A stretch of DNA of 64,000 nt, from the NCBI GenBank assembly GCA_037893225.1, contig JAZGUH010000367.1, positions 1,178,001 to 1,242,000 on the forward strand, in the 5' to 3' direction. This document shows, in pieces, positions 44,801-55,029 of the stretch. The position numbers and the translations under genes are program-made. The notes below the pieces were generated by a model. It did not search any database. It saw only the letters and a program-made list of their open reading frames with translations, and was not told the DNA's origin. This DNA comes from Hippasteria phrygiana. Taxonomy: Eukaryota; Echinodermata; Asteroidea; Valvatida; Goniasteridae. Position 1 is the stretch's first letter, and each line of letters begins with the position of its first letter.

Positions 44801-47800
44801 AACCATTTCAGTTTTTTTTCACAACATCCAGGATTTTACACAGCTTACATAAGACAGCACTGAAATTGATTAAGACAAGGAACTTGGTCACAGTGTCCAA
44901 AAATGTTGTTGTGATCAATTGACCATTGTGCAGTGATGCATTACTGAAATTAATTGAGACTCAGAGGGATTTAGGCCAAGGATAGGGATTATCTGCAAAC
45001 TCAAAATTTTTCAAAATTGACTATATGGTTTTGTAGTTATTTCAGAAATAGTTATAGAGTGACACTTTTTGGGGACATACTGTACCGGTATAGCACAAAG
45101 TGGTCAACGGGGTTTTCCTCTTGCATTTATAAAAACATTTTTTTTGTCGTCTCTCTCTTTAAAAGCTTAGACACAGAGGAGACCTTGATTTACTGCTACC
45201 CGGATCGCCAAGAAACAAATAGATCAATCAAAAATCAATCAATCAGTTACTCAAAATCTGCAGCAGTGATTCGTGGACTCGGATTTGTCTCGGTTCTGAC
45301 TGGTTCCAGTCAAAGATTCTCATAAAATCTTAGCCTATTCCGATGTCAAGCATGAACTTTGAAATATTTTTTTTTTCCAGTTGATGGTACGCGTATTAAA
45401 TTACCAGGCTTTGAATTTTTAAATTGAACTCTGAACTAAACTTTATTCCGTTCGACTGTTTGCAGTATAGTCCTTTGCCGGCCGCTCGGAAAATAAAGAA
45501 AGAAGTCAAGGATAGCATTAACTTTCTGCGAGAGACTGGTCGCCAGTGTATCGATGGGAGACTGCGTGCCATGGAGAGAGGAGACGAGATTCCCAATGAC
45601 ATCTTGACACACATCTTGAAGGATGTGAATGGGTTTAAAGGAGATAGCCCAATCGATAAGGAAGGATTGATTGATGAGTTCATAACAATCTTTATCGCTG
45701 GTACGTAGCTTTTGTTTTTGTTGTAATTTTACCAATAGGCCATCTTAATGGAGCACATTGCCTTGGGCCGGAAAAAACGACCATCCCTTGAAAATGCACC
45801 GTTTGTCTGAAAACCATTGACTTGTACGGTTTCCAACGGTCTGACTTTTCGAAGCAAACTTTCGTCCCTTTCGTCACTGACTTTCAGACAAACGGCGCTT
45901 TTTCTAGGGACGGTTGTGTACATTTTTATATTCTACTTTTTAATGATCTTTCAACGTAGCCCATGTGGGCGCGCCTCCAAGGTAATGTGCCTCTTCAAAA
46001 GACAATATAAATGAAAATATTACAATCCTTTAAGAATTTGTTCTTTAAACAGCGTAAAAGTCTCACAGGAACTTCAGGGTACCAAACACTAACTAGTCCA
46101 GCGACGGAGTATTTAATGTACCCTATTATTAGTGTGTAATTTCCCATGTCAGCCCAGTCAGAAAACAAAATCATTTCATAAGGTGGGACGCGGCACACAT
46201 TGTACCTCATACCGTATGCCCAGAATGTATTCTCGCAAAGTCTCCTTGGATTTTTTAGATAAACGTTCTATTGAATTGCATAAAGAGTCGTCAGACAACG
46301 TTTTTGGATTGGGTAGCTTTGTTATGAGCTACCTCCATAAAAATATTGATCGATTGATGGACATTTTATTTATTAAATAAAATGTTAGTTTGTTTGCTGA
46401 TTGAATTTTTATATTGATGAATTGACATTCTGACTAGGTCAAGAGACAACTGCCAATCTTCTGAGTTTCACATTGTTGGAACTTGGGAACCACCCAGAGG
46501 TTATGCACAGGTATGCATATAGTCATTCTCAACGTTGCGCTTAAACCTATCAAATAGATGTAAAGTGATGGTATTGGCGTTACTGATGTTATTGGTAATA
46601 GTTGTATTGTCGATCACCAATGCAATGCATCGTCTGTGAAAAAAATTAGCATTCTCTGTCACAGAAAAGCAAGCTTCCGATGTCGCAAAAAATATCACTT
46701 CATAGAATGTTCTCAAAGGAAGGAAACGTACAACAAAATAACCAGTTCAACTTCTTGTATATTATACGTATTAAACCATGTCTTTCAAATATGAGAGCAT
46801 GAGCTAAATCATTTCAAATCATTTCAAAACAAAGTGTTGGTTTTTACGGTCTCTTAAAACCTTTCCAATTTAGTCATGCAAGGGGCGCTCATCAAGTTGA
46901 GTTTGGGGAAAAGAAGGAACTCCTTGTCAAAACGGCATGATACACTACAAAATTTACGCCCCCAAAATAACCCACGAACAATGTGCTGCAGAAATTGTTA
47001 GAAAAATGATTAGGGAGATATCTACTGCTGCATAGTGCCTTATATTAAAGACTGTCATGTGGGCATTTTGTTGCAGGCTGAAGACTGAAGTGGAGGCAGT
47101 ATTCGGAGACAAGGACTATCTGGACTATGCTGAAATCAGCAAACTCACTTATATGATGCAGGTCAGAACAAATTGAAAACGGAACATTTTACCGTATACA
47201 TTATACATTGTGTAAATATTCTTGTATTTGTGTATTTTTATAATGTGTGTAAATACTAATTTTTCGTATTTCAACAAGTATTAATTTTTTAACTACAAAT
47301 TCTAGGGCTCCAGTGGAAAGCAGTTTTAATCTGTATGGGCATACCATATCAATTTGTTGCACGATTGTAATAAAATGTAACACAGTTGCGTGTGTGTGGA
47401 GAGATATACCGTACCCTGTGGGGACATGAAAACAATAGAGACAAAGGGACTGAATAGGTCTCCACTTGGCAATTCTATGGGTTAGGTTGTCTCCACAAGG
47501 AATTTTGTGTACAAAGTCTATGGGGTTTGCTTAAGTACAGGGACAAAGGGGAGAACAATGCCATGTCTCCACAGGGATGCAAAAACGCGGAATATTGCAC
47601 AAAACTGTGTGGGTGAGTTTGTTTTCGCATTCAATAAGCCAGTTCGGTATTTCAACTGCGCATGTGCACAATGACATTTTGTCTCGAACGCAAAAGGTGG
47701 TCGCACAACGCGCACGTGTTAAATTCAATCAGAATGGGCGTTCGCGTAACACGGCGTGATATTACGTTACCAATTGCACCCCGAATAACCTTTGACCTTT

Positions 47801-50800
47801 GAGATACCGAACTGGCTTATTGGGGACCATTAACAATAGTGGACAATAGGGTCCCAGTTTATAAAGGTCCCCGGTTGAAAACCGTGTACAAAACAATGAG
47901 GGTCCTTGCCAAAAAGTATGTACAGGTTCTGTATATACGTTCGAGGACAAGAGGAGAAAGAAAATACAAAGGAACCTTTCTTGTCCTCGCAAGTCGGTCC
48001 TTTGTTGAAATCGGTCCTCGGACGTAAACATACGTGCTTAGTCTATGGGGTTGGGTTATATTAAAGGAACAATAGGAAACACAAAGCATTGTCCTCGGAA
48101 GTATTGCGAAAGTACGACTACATGAACAATAGGAGTACAATAGGAGGTCCCGTTGAAGGTGTTTACACACTTGTGTGTGGGTGCGTTTGTTCATGGTGTA
48201 AATCGAGGACACACCCCTGACGCCACGTCGGTGAATTAGGGTTAGGTGTGTAATCGAGGACGTCCTCTATTGAGAATCGTGTACAAAACCAATGAGAGCC
48301 GTCGGAAAAAGTAAAAACAAAGGAAACTGTAACATAAGAAATCCTCGATTTACACCATAAACAATTACCGTTGTATGTTGCAGATCCATATTGCAGCGCA
48401 CATAAGCAATAGCTGGAAAGTTTGCGTAAGCGGGATTATATGATTGGTGATCATCTTTTTGTTAACCCTAAAAGAACGAGCCTTAACAAGGTCCAATCAG
48501 AATAGGTTTTATATTATTACTTTAATAGACCAGAACCTCCCTTAACAACATAGTCTACTTCCCAGACCAAAAGTATTCCGACTTTTTTTCTGATGAATAT
48601 TAGGCCGTGTCCGAACTTGGCTACAGCTTGAAATTACCCACAAGTCTATGTGATGTGGCTGCAGCCAGTACTACCATAGACATGTGTGAAATTTCAAGCC
48701 GCAGCCAAGTAATTCGGACACGGCCTCGGGTCAAGAAGCCGCCAATGTCAGGTGACCAAAACGGGAGGAATTCCTCCCGTTTCCGAAAACGTCCAATGTT
48801 TTCCAAATACGTTCCATTGACATTTGCGTATTATCGCTGTCGTTCGCGATGGTTGGGTGTTGTTAGGTAAATAACAAAATTCCTTAGATGCTGAATTTGT
48901 TTCAGTTTTGCATTAAATCAAAGCTCGCATTGACAAAAATCAACATCAGACGAAATGCCCAATATCACTAAAGTCTCATTTATGAATGATTGTAGCATCT
49001 AAAAATAGCTGCGCTACCTGCAGTGCGTCATGATCTATTTTTGTCGGTGGCGCTACCTGACTTACAATTTAGACGTCAGAGAAATTGCCAGGTCAGGGAA
49101 CCAGACTATTAATAACACTTTTTTAAAGAAGGTCATATGGTTGCGCTCTTACGGTGAGTTGAAGAGATGTTGGTCGACTGAAAAGCGTGATTTTACACAC
49201 AATGGTGATAAATTGTGCTAAAACTTTTCACTCAACATTTTATGTCAATTTGATGTAGAATTATGTCTTCTTCCTTAGGCCCCCTATATTCTTTTAAGAA
49301 ATCAGAAAGGTTGTTTCTCTTTCCAATGGTGTACACAAATGTACAACGAGGCGCAGTTTTGACGGCAGTTCCCATAGGAAAAAAAATCAGTGACTGCGTC
49401 GACGCTTGAAAAGGAGCGCTAACAAATGTATATGCCTGGGTAATGAAATGTAATAAATAAATAAATAAATTGAATTCTTAATATACAAGGCAATATAATC
49501 CATTGAAGCATATTATGTATGGCTGAACTCAGGTTTTCAAAGAGGCTCTACGTCTGTGGCCCCCTGTAACAGGAACCAGTCGGAAGATGGCTTGTGACGT
49601 CACGGCCAAAGGTTACCATTTACCCAAAGGAACTGTAGTATTGGTGAGTTTGTGTTAAACATGTCGAAGTAATCTGTCTAAACTGAAGTAGGTTGTAGTT
49701 ATGGCACCTTCACTCTATTAACCCGTCAAAATGGAGCCAACTACCCTATGTATCAAAAACTATCAAGTGACAGGTTGAAACACACACAAGCTGTGAGAGT
49801 TGGTGGGTAGATTTTTTGATAGGCTTGATTGATAGTTATAACTATAGGAGGATTAATCTTCTGAAATGTTTGATCTTTTGTATATACAACAATCATCTTT
49901 TGTTATTCTCCTTGGGAGCCCTCTATGCTGTCTGCGTTCTGGCCTTTCTGTGTTGATTGCTTTTCCATGGTATCTTATCGTTCACTTTTGTATTTTATTG
50001 TTCTATGTTTTGTTTTTAATTGTCAACAACTCAATGTGGACAACCAAATAAATACTGCAGGTCAGTACTTACGCCATGGCGAGAATGGAGGAGTATTTCC
50101 ACAACCCTTTGGAGTTTGATCCCGATCGCTTCAAGGCCAGTGATGACAGGTTAGTATTTTTGTCTACGTTTAATTTGTTTTGCGAACAAAATAAATTAGC
50201 GGTATTTCAACCTGCAACCTCACAAAGTGATCTACCAACTGTGTCACCATGTCTCATTTGTCGGTCTCCAAGAAATATGTGGGCTGTTTCCTTTTAGTAG
50301 TTCAGTGGAGTCAGGGTTTAAGATAACAAGGGATTTGATTTTTGTCACTGGCTCTGAAAAGCTTTCACATTGATTTCTCCATTATAACCTATCAACAATG
50401 TTATCTAAAGATTTTGGTAAGGAATTGATTCCAAACGAGTTTTTTAATATGAACATTAATTTAAACATTGTACTGGTAAAAAATGCAGAAAATTTTCAAC
50501 ATCTTCGATGCACAATGCTATGGAGAAACTCTATCTGTACGGACATTTGTAGTAATACAAAAATAAAAATTATGGTATTATTTTCTGAATTAAATTATTC
50601 CCCGACCAAATTCCTTCCTCGCATTGTGTTGTTACTACCTCGAATTGCTACACATGACTGGAAAATTAGAGTATTTATGAAAATAGCGTTGAACTTGTTC
50701 CACATGTATTCATGACATAAAAACTCCATTAAATAGTCTAGTACGGGAAAATATATCATCAACCGTTTGATAATGTTATAATTTCTTACGATTTCTCCGC

Positions 50801-53158
50801 CAGACCACAGTACGCATATTTCCCGTTTTCACTTGGAAGTCGTAACTGCATTGGTCAGCAGTTTGCATTGGTGAGTTTGATTAGGCTTCTAATCGTGAGT
50901 TTAAGGAACACATTGCCTTGAAGGAGGAAAATGCGCTCGTTCTAAAATTGCTATAATTGGAAAGATCATGGGGTCTAGGGGTGCTGTGGTGGGGTAGTAC
51001 CTTTGGCATCTGGGCAGCCGCACCCATCCGGGGTGGCTCAGACCACTATAGTCCCCACACTGCATTCAACTCTCGCGTAGTCGACGTGAGAGGGGCTGGT
51101 TGTTGGGGGTTGCCTCCCCCTCACCAACTTAACGTGAACTCGGCCACGATAGGGTGGTCACATGCTGAACCCCAGCTTGTTTCCGGCCACCGAGCTCATC
51201 AGCCGCAGACCATCCGCGGCTGCCAATCGACAGCCAGCCAGCTGTCTGTTAAAGGGTGTTACAGATTCTGCGCACAGCATGTTGACACCTACATTTTGCG
51301 CAAGCTTTTCAACAGATAACCGCGGGGCAGGGTGTGGTTCCTCTGCCGGGCACACTGTCCACCGTGGAGCTGGAGAAGAAACCTATAGATCCGTGTCTTA
51401 TGATGATACCACTGCCCTAAACCAGTGTCCGACGGCCTCACGCATCGAAGTCTTAGAGCCGGTCTGCCAAGGAAGCTAGTAATCGCTACATGCAACTTCA
51501 CCGATACAACATATCAATTGCTGCTCTGTCTGACGTTCGGCTAGCAGGTGCTGGTGAAAGGAATGAACAGAATCATACTTTTTTGGGGTCGGGTCCCGAA
51601 CGTCAGGGTCGGGCAGGAGTCGTCCTTGCAGTCGAGAATTCCCTTGCTAGACAGCTCACTGAGCTACCTAAAGCACACTCAGACCGGTTAATCTCTCTTC
51701 GCATTTAACTTCAACACAGCAACAACCTTTTTATAATTGCAACAGGGCTGTATGCCGCTCCCAATGGAAGCAGATCATCCGCACTGGTACAGCAGTCTCT
51801 GTTAGTCCGAGTGACGTCAGTGGCATCATTCAAATGTTAGCATTCTTGCAAAATCCAGTCAGCAAAATACTGCAAGAGTGTGGCATTGATTTTTATATAT
51901 AATTGAGAATTCAAATTCCAGGATCTGTACTAACGGGCCTGACAGATATTTTGTTATTGCGAACATCAACGTTAATAGCCGAATGTTACCGAAAACAAGT
52001 TCGGAAAACCTCGGACATTTGCGGAAAGGGCCAGAATCTGGACATTTTCGTCACGTGACATTGACGGCTACCGGACCTAACATATGATGCACGATATGGG
52101 GCAGAGCGAACCCCCCCTCCCTCTTTTGTGTTGGTCATTGTGTTCCTGGAATCTCAGGAATTCTTTTCAGAGGTCCAGGGGGATGTGTTAGGTAACAATA
52201 GTCTGGAGAGTGTATAGGGTATAGGGACAAAAAGAGGGGTACCCTTCTGCCCCATATCGTGCTGGGTATAGGACCCAATATTCATCAGAAATAGTTAGAA
52301 TATTTTGGTCTGGAAACCAGACTGCATTTGTACACAGCGCCCACCAGTGTTCACAGACAATTGAATCGGGAGTGACCTTCGTGACCTTCGTGCGAAGCGT
52401 GCTAAAGAAAAATAGCGAGTGATGTTAACAATTCATATCGGCCGCGATGAGTGCGATCTAGATCTAGCATCGTAGAATTTCGAATATCAACCCGCTCGAA
52501 CTTCACGATAAACTGGCTGAAAGGAATCAATCTAAAATACAAATGTATTTGAAATTATTGTGCACTTCCTGATCTATATACAACATCTGATCGTATTTTC
52601 CCAGGAAAATCAGAATAATTTGAATTATTCTGCGTCGTACATGCACAAAAGCATGCCTTGAAAATGCGCCATTTATCTGAAAATCATTGACGAAAATCTA
52701 CACCTGCTATATCAAGTTTCCACCGACTTTTCTGAACCAAACTTTCGTCGCAAAATATGTTAGTCAAAGATTTTCATTTCAATTTGTATGATCTTTTCAA
52801 CTACATCAATTTTTGGACGAATGCCTCCAAGGCAGATATAACTTTACAGACACTGCAGAACTGAGAAGTGCAGGAAGTTTAAAGTTCAATATACTCGGTT
52901 GTGTACACGTACATTACATCAGAAGGGTTGATTGATCGTCGACGCACGTATGTTCATCGGTTCGCGTGTCCATGAAACTGTTTGGCCCTGGCTGATGGTA
53001 GTTTTTTCTCTCCCCAGATCGAGGCTCGTGTGATTCTGGCCAAGTTGCTACACAAGTTCAACTTTGACCTCGTTCCTGGCCAAAGTCACGAGGTACTGGA
53101 CGAGATCACTCTGAAACCCAAGGGAGGATGCAGGAACTATCTAGGACTGGTGGAATAA
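35232..53158 (+). CDS. Cytochrome P450, CYP46A-like, copy B (tandem paralogue)
   Basis: Thirteen exons: 35232-35377, 37129-37209, 37338-37419, 39956-40116, 41500-41638, 44152-44265, 45466-45700, 46438-46510, 47077-47161, 49533-49643, 50061-50149, 50804-50870, 53018-53158. Each is exactly as long as its counterpart in copy A, so the product is again 507 aa. It keeps AGQETT, EALR and FSLGSRNCIG with the heme Cys454. Differences from A are spread along the protein (8 of 49 residues in exon 1; FTPVVTVM for ITPLIFAL in exon 3; K for E after TSR in exon 10), so this is a diverged paralogue rather than a second haplotype. No stop or splice defect was seen. Its upstream region is interrupted by a 6.6-kb transposon 66 bp before the ATG, which may alter its promoter or 5' UTR. 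A candidate AATAAA is at 53261. Confidence 0.93.
35762..36086. mobile_element. hAT-like short element with G- and C-runs, intron 1 of CYP B
   Basis: Ends CAGGGGCGGATCCAGG and CATGGATCCGCGCCTG, flanked by ATGCG at 35757-35761 and 36087-36091. A long G-run starts at 35856. The interior matches 6110-6300 in inverse. Confidence 0.75.
37513..38089. mobile_element. TAGTCT-ended short element, copy in intron 3 of CYP B
   Basis: Same ends as 6961-7360. Flanked by GCCATTTTC (37504-37512) and GTCATTTTC (38090-38098), a 9-bp TSD with one change. The uninterrupted GGCCATTTTCAAACTGC in copy A near 6914 is the empty site. A further foldback repeat (37567-37730) is nested inside. Confidence 0.85.
37567..37730. 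mobile_element. Foldback-type element, GGTGTC ends, nested
   Basis: Ends GGTGTCGCATGAATATC and GGATATTCATATGACACC. Nested in the TAGTCT element of CYP B intron 3. Relatives at 41041-41312 and 13612-13893. Confidence 0.65.
38341..38453. mobile_element. Palindromic GGCCGTGTCCGAATT-type element, copy 1
   Basis: GGCCGTGACCGAATTGCTACG against AAGTAATTCGGACACGACC. The interior TGGCTGCAGCCGCTACCAT is shared with 48603-48725 and 59967-60070. Confidence 0.7.
39160..39345 (-). repeat. tRNA-derived SINE
   Basis: On the minus strand: A-box TGGTCGAGTGG, a tRNA-like stretch, B-box GGTTCGAATCC, then a tail with a hairpin (AGCACTGAGTATACAGTGCT). The tRNA part lacks a normal acceptor stem and the tail is repeated at 32893-33006, so this is a SINE, not a tRNA gene. 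Confidence 0.7.
41041..41312. mobile_element. Foldback-type element, GGTGTCATATGAATA end, intron 4 of CYP B
   Basis: Left GGTGTCATATGAATAACCGAC; right GGTATCAAACGGGGATATCG-side ends are partly inverse. The interior contains AACCCTAACC-like degenerate runs, as in 13612-13893. Confidence 0.45.
41677..43521. mobile_element. TIR element with GCTTGGTCACACTTA ends, intron 5 of CYP B
   Basis: Left GCTTGGTCACACTTATTAGCC, right GGCTAAGTGTGACCTAGGC. Absent from copy A intron 5 (near 14555). The interior outside the nested element is rich in GGTCGTTAGG- and GACCTCC-type short repeats in both orientations. Confidence 0.65.
42225..42862. mobile_element. TTAA element packed with GTCGTGCGAC motifs, nested
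   Basis: Ends GCCCCAGTCCCACTAGGA and its complement, flanked by TTAA (42221-42224 and 42863-42866). The interior carries dozens of GTCGTGCGAC, GTCGTACGAC and GTCGCACGAC-like 10-mers in both orientations. No transposase. Confidence 0.8.
44565..44984. mobile_element. Foldback element of 420 bp, intron 6 of CYP B
   Basis: Arms of about 190 bp: TATCCTGGGCCGAAT to GGAATCATTTGCC on the left and GGCAAATGATTCC to TTAGGCCAAGGATA on the right, around a 45-base loop. Includes AGCTGTGTAAAATCCTG and its complement. Not present in copy A. Confidence 0.8.
45784..45910. mobile_element. TCCCTTGAAAA-ended short element, intron 7 of CYP B
   Basis: Ends TCCCTTGAAAATGCACCG and GGCGCTTTTTCTAGGGA are clear inverted repeats. 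Orthologous to 17556-17700. Confidence 0.8.
47395..47580. repeat. CTCCACAGGG-type dispersed repeat, copy 1
   Basis: Starts in a short GT tract. Blocks GGACTGAATAGGTCTCCAC, GACAAAGGGGAGAACAATGC and CATGTCTCCACAGGG recur in inverse at 54630-54815. Confidence 0.65.
47628..47823. mobile_element. Short inverted-repeat element, intron 9 of CYP B
   Basis: ATTCAATAAGCCAGTTCGGT at the left and ACCGAACTGGCTTATTGGGG at the right. A related sequence lies at about 40900-41035. Confidence 0.6.
47824..48360. repeat. GTCCTCG-type dispersed repeat cluster
   Basis: Related to the TCGTGGACC repeats: CCGGTTGAAAACCGTGTACAAAACAATG-type blocks, GGACAAGAGGAGAAAG, GTCCTCGGAAGTA and a (GT)n edge near 48170. Counterparts at 54815-55010, 57845-58060 and 60365-60600. 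Confidence 0.6.
48551..49108. mobile_element. TAGTCT-ended short element, copy in intron 9 of CYP B
   Basis: Ends TAGTCTACTTCCCAGACC and GGGAACCAGACTA. Flanked by TTAACAACA (48542-48550) and TTAATAACA (49109-49117), again a 9-bp TSD with one mismatch. A palindromic GGCC-ended element (48603-48725) is nested inside. Confidence 0.85.
48603..48725. mobile_element. Palindromic GGCCGTGTCCGAA-type element, copy 2
   Basis: GGCCGTGTCCGAACTTGGCT against CAAGTAATTCGGACACGGCC; the whole unit folds on itself around CTATGTGATGTGGC. Nested in a TAGTCT element. Confidence 0.75.
50203..50250 (-). repeat. tRNA-derived SINE head remnant, intron 11 of CYP B
   Basis: Shorter counterpart of 22757-22820: GTTGGTAGATCAC and GCAGGTTGAAATACC on the minus strand. 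Confidence 0.4.
50968..51802 (+). mobile_element. LINE fragment with APE endonuclease text, intron 12 of CYP B
   Basis: Absent from copy A at the same point (after TTGGAAAGATCAT). The frame at 51490-51705 reads YNISIAALSDVRLAGAGE, then GRAGVVLAVENSLARQL and HSDRLISLRI, matching the apurinic-endonuclease domain of non-LTR retrotransposons (consensus ALSE.RL and SDRL..LRL); the motif Glu is Asp here. A stop follows, then LFIIATGLYAAPNGS in frame. The upstream 500 bp are probably its 5' region. No reverse transcriptase remains. The clade is not assigned. Confidence 0.65.
51803..52323. mobile_element. TAGTCT-type element, truncated and inverted (intron 12 of CYP B)
   Basis: Reverse-oriented match to the interior of 6961-7360, ending GGTCTGGAAACCAGACT at 52323. 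The other end is lost at the junction with the LINE fragment. It is split by the GCACGATATGGG-ended element at 52089-52262. Confidence 0.7.
52089..52262. mobile_element. Short element with GCACGATATGGGGCAGA inverted ends
   Basis: Left end GCACGATATGGGGCAGA, right end its complement. Nested inside the truncated TAGTCT element and related in inverse to 4371-4550. No coding potential. Confidence 0.7.
52655..52770. mobile_element. TCCCTTGAAAA-type element, truncated, intron 12 of CYP B
   Basis: Matches the left two thirds of 23631-23770 (CCTTGAAAATGCGCC onward); the right inverted end is gone. Confidence 0.65.
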
Positions 53159-53299
53159 AGGATTACTTTAAGGAAGCCAAACAAAACTTCCAATGTGGTT
53201 GGGGGAAACGAAATACATATTTAATCTTGGTCTATGCCCCCCCCCCCTTCCTACATGGTGAATAAATTCAACATTAATGTGACATTTTCCGAATGGACA

Positions 53300-53392
53300 A
53301 AGAAAGCTGGCAGGAGTAGGATTTGCACCCGCGACCACCAGGCTACTGTATCGGCGCTCTCAGTACAATCTTACCCTATGTTGGCGCCTCCC
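53300..53392 (-). repeat. tRNA-like SINE remnant
   Basis: The minus strand reads GGCGCCAACATAGGGTAAG and a B-box-like GGTGCAAATCC about 50 nt on. Too diverged to be a tRNA gene. Confidence 0.35.
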
Positions 53393-53399
53393 AATGTGT

Positions 53400-54600
53400 C
53401 AGTATCTTTGTTTCATTGTTTGTTTGATAATGTAAATGTGGGAACTTCAAGATTTCCATCTCAATTGAGTCTTGACATCTTGTTTACAATTGTATTGCAT
53501 TTGCTCAAGTTGAATTTGAAAATTATTTTTGGGTTTTATTGTTGGACTCGATTGTATATGAATTGACTTTGTATTTGTATTGTATAAAATATATACTGTA
53601 GGTATAGACGGAAGTCACGATAAAAACAAATCAGTAAACAGAGTAAAACTAAGACCGCGTTCCCACTTGAATTGGGAAAAGGTGGATCAAGATCCGGCAT
53701 TTTGGTGTGACCGTTGTCTAACCGCAAGAAACCGCAAGTCGCGTTCCCACTTATGCTTGATCCACCTTTTCGAACGGAAGTCTCGAGTCCGAAAGGTCAC
53801 TGAGTTCGGTATTACGCATGCGCTTGCTTGCTGAGCGCGCGCTCTGTGGCAGTGTTGCATGCTGGGACGGGTCTATTTATTTTTCAATTTTTTTATTTAT
53901 TGTAATCTTTACCGAGGGTAGTCCATTTCAGTTTAGTAAACATCGCACTGCGGCCGTACATGTGCGATGTTTTGATTTTCGAAGTTTCAACATGGAGGAA
54001 GAGTTGTACTCTATGACAAGAATATCGACAAAAATAATTCTCTGAGGCGTATCAGCTGCCAAATACCAATCTCCCTCCCTACAGACTCAAGCGAATCGTA
54101 CATGCCGCACATGCGACGTGCATTTCACTTTCCTAAGTAATCATAGTTTTCGCGTACAAAAACCCCATCCTTTTACACAACTATAACTTCTGCAAATATG
54201 ATTTCTGTTAGTTTTTACAAGATATTTATTGTGTCAAGATTTCTGGAGTTCTGTCTCGAATCTGATCGAACGTTTCGTTTGTGTTTTATTCCTCCATGGT
54301 TTAACCTATAGTAAAACGTATTTTCTTCAAACTTTGCTACGGTTGTTCTATGACACGCTGCGGGCTATACACTAACACGGAATTATTTATCGATGCTAAA
54401 ATAAGTAAAATTACACGAATGAAAAAGGTTTAGAAACGGACGACTTTCCCAGTACGCAACGGAAATTGTAAAAAACCTAGGACGCAGTACACATGTGCGC
54501 TGACGCATGCATCGCGCACCCGTGGTGACACATTTTGTATAGTTGTTTACAAATGGTTGTTTACTTGGCATAGGTTGTTTAATTGCCATTGAGCTTCGCT
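53400..54600. other. 3' side of CYP B, noncoding
   Basis: No gene recognised. A short inverted-repeat stretch is at about 53650-53800 (GCGTTCCCACTTGAATTGGG and related GCGTTCCCACTTATGCTTG). Confidence 0.4.
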
Positions 54601-54629
54601 TTCACACACATGTGTGCACACACACCTTT

Positions 54630-55010
54630 TTTTGCAGCCCTGTGGAGACATGGCATTGTTCTCCCCTTTGTCCCTGCAGTTAAGCAAACCCCATAGACTC
54701 AGTACACAAAATTCCTTGTGGAGACATCCTAACCCATACAAATGCCCTGTGGAGACCTATTCAGTCCCTTTGTGCGCATTGTGTTCATGTCTCCACAGGG
54801 TACGGAATATCTGTTCACACCCAGTCGTACTTACCTATACTCGCGAAGATAATGCTTTGTGTTTCCTATTCTTCCTTTAATATAGCCAAACCCCATAGAC
54901 TAAGCACGTAGTCGTACGTTCGAGGGCCGATTTTAACAAAAGACCGTCTCTCGAGGACAAGAAAGATTATTTTGTGTTTTCTTTATCCGCTTGTCCTCGA
55001 ACGTAATACA
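54630..55010. repeat. CTCCACAGGG repeat copy 2 followed by a GTCCTCG repeat
   Basis: 54630-54815 is the inverse of 47395-47580. 54815-55010 has CCCATAGACTAAGCACG and TTGTCCTCGAACGTA, as in the 47824-48360 and 57845-58060 clusters. Confidence 0.6.
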
Positions 55011-55029
55011 GTACATGTACACATATGTG

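Noticed and set aside
51490..51708. Independent small gene of 72 aa
   Set aside because: The text is a piece of a LINE endonuclease domain with a stop and in-frame continuation.
35232..53158. Copy B as an uncollapsed haplotype of copy A
   Set aside because: Protein differences are too many and spread along all exons, and introns carry different insertions. These are paralogues.
53234..53566. 110-aa ORF after copy B
   Set aside because: It runs through a C-run and a tRNA-like SINE remnant; no conserved domain.
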